Positions 63,717 through 64,000 of a stretch of DNA of 64,000 bases are shown one piece after another (the first letter of the stretch is position 1; each line of letters begins with the position of its first letter). The position numbers were made by a program, and so were the translations under genes. Source of the DNA: Bacteroidia bacterium (lineage in GTDB: Bacteria > Bacteroidota > Bacteroidia > Flavobacteriales > Flavobacteriaceae); contig JAUIBW010000006.1 in the NCBI GenBank assembly GCA_030427585.1, forward strand, positions 124,001-188,000, read 5' to 3'. The notes below the pieces were generated by a model. It was not told where the DNA came from. It made no database searches and saw only the letters and a list, made by a program, of their open reading frames with translations.

Positions 63717-64000
63717 ATGAATACTTACAACTATACATTTTCAATACTCGTATTTGCACTAGTTTTAAATGCTTGTACTACTAAAAAACACAAATCAAAA
63801 AATAATGATTCATTAGCTACCGAGGTATTTTATTTTGGACAAAAACCACCGGGTTTGATTCCTGAAATTTTTGCACCTGGTATTGTTTCAATCAATGGTA
63901 GATTCGAAGGTACTGTTTCGTTTTCCCCTGATCTGGAAGAAATATATTTTGGTGCTAATTATGAAGGTGGGGAAACATCTATCTATTTTTCAAGACTAGA
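63717..64000 (+). CDS. Lipoprotein, N-terminal part of a probable PD40/TolB-like beta-propeller (cut by window end)
   Basis: The frame opens at ATG 63717, encodes a lipoprotein signal (VLNACTT, C20) and runs off the window. The visible 94 residues after a polar linker include [20 protein letters not shown] and [19 protein letters not shown], typical of the first blades of WD40-like/PD40 periplasmic propellers. The rest lies outside the window, so the domain call is provisional. It starts 58 bp after the barrel protein and may share its operon. Confidence 0.7.
   Translation, partial: MNTYNYTFSILVFALVLNACTTKKHKSKNNDSLATEVFYFGQKPPGLIPEIFAPGIVSINGRFEGTVSFSPDLEEIYFGANYEGGETSIYFSRL

Noticed and set aside
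1..64000. tRNA, rRNA, CRISPR arrays, IS elements, prophage or integrase genes
   Set aside because: None was recognised by eye; no cloverleaf, spacer-repeat array or transposase motif was found.

Overview
The window comes from a low-GC member of the Bacteroidota, most likely a marine-type Flavobacteriaceae (Aquimarina-like by general impression, which the sequence alone cannot prove). The support is a type IX secretion C-terminal sorting domain on a large peptidase, an ECF sigma/FecR/STN-TonB receptor/DUF4249 cassette, many LytS/LytTR two-component pairs, HYC_CC_PP and DUF3347 metal-handling proteins, and candidate promoters of the Bacteroidota form TTG-N19-TAnnTTTG. No rRNA, tRNA, CRISPR array, IS element or phage was seen.

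Layout. 1-5.7 kb: a fatty acid hydroxylase cut by the window edge, an exported cupin, an exported methyltransferase, a serine hydrolase, and an aldehyde dehydrogenase/DUF779 pair followed by a broken AraC regulator. 5.9-7.8 kb: a two-gene unit with a small protein carrying a duplicated Cys motif and a DUF692/MNIO enzyme with a C-terminal extension, which looks like an unusual peptide-modification system. 8.0-11.3 kb: a secreted M14 carboxypeptidase closed by a strong terminator. 11.3-15.8 kb: ABC/LytTR module 1. 15.9-20.3 kb: AraC regulator, S41 peptidase, a small HTH gene with a shared divergent operator, a VTT membrane protein and a methyltransferase. 20.4-26.9 kb: ABC/LytTR module 2. 27.5-28.2 kb: intergenic DNA with a decayed LytTR gene. 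28.2-34.5 kb: sigma/anti-sigma/TonB uptake cassette ending in a serine hydrolase. 34.7-46.8 kb: copper/heavy-metal cluster (HYC_CC_PP, CusA, TolC-like, DUF3347, AraC sensor, CopA, PepSY, CusB) interrupted by a four-helix-bundle (IVP-like) gene flanked by heptamer arrays. 46.9-53.4 kb: ABC/LytTR module 3. 53.4-58.6 kb: cold-shock protein with a perfect leader hairpin, helicase, rlmF, a frameshifted Crp/Fnr regulator, an HD phosphohydrolase and a frameshifted MFS transporter. 58.6-64 kb: a fourth histidine kinase/LytTR pair divergent from a TonB-type outer-membrane protein, then a truncated lipoprotein gene.

How the genes work together. Three times the same plan recurs: a LytS-type kinase and LytTR regulator transcribed away from an ABC-2 ATPase and permease. 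In two modules the permease is fused to an M1-type metallopeptidase, and both copies have 19 rather than 18 residues between HEXXH and the downstream Glu. Two of the three divergent regions hold direct repeats with an ATCAAT core exactly 21 bp apart, the geometry expected of LytTR sites. The copper cluster combines sensing, P-type export from the cytoplasm and RND export across the envelope.

The strongest leads are the MNIO fusion with its duplicated Cys substrate candidate, the heptamer-flanked insertion that has supplied both the end of CusA and the signal peptide of its outer-membrane partner, the perfect hairpin directly before the csp start codon, and the repeated LytTR/ABC-peptidase modules.
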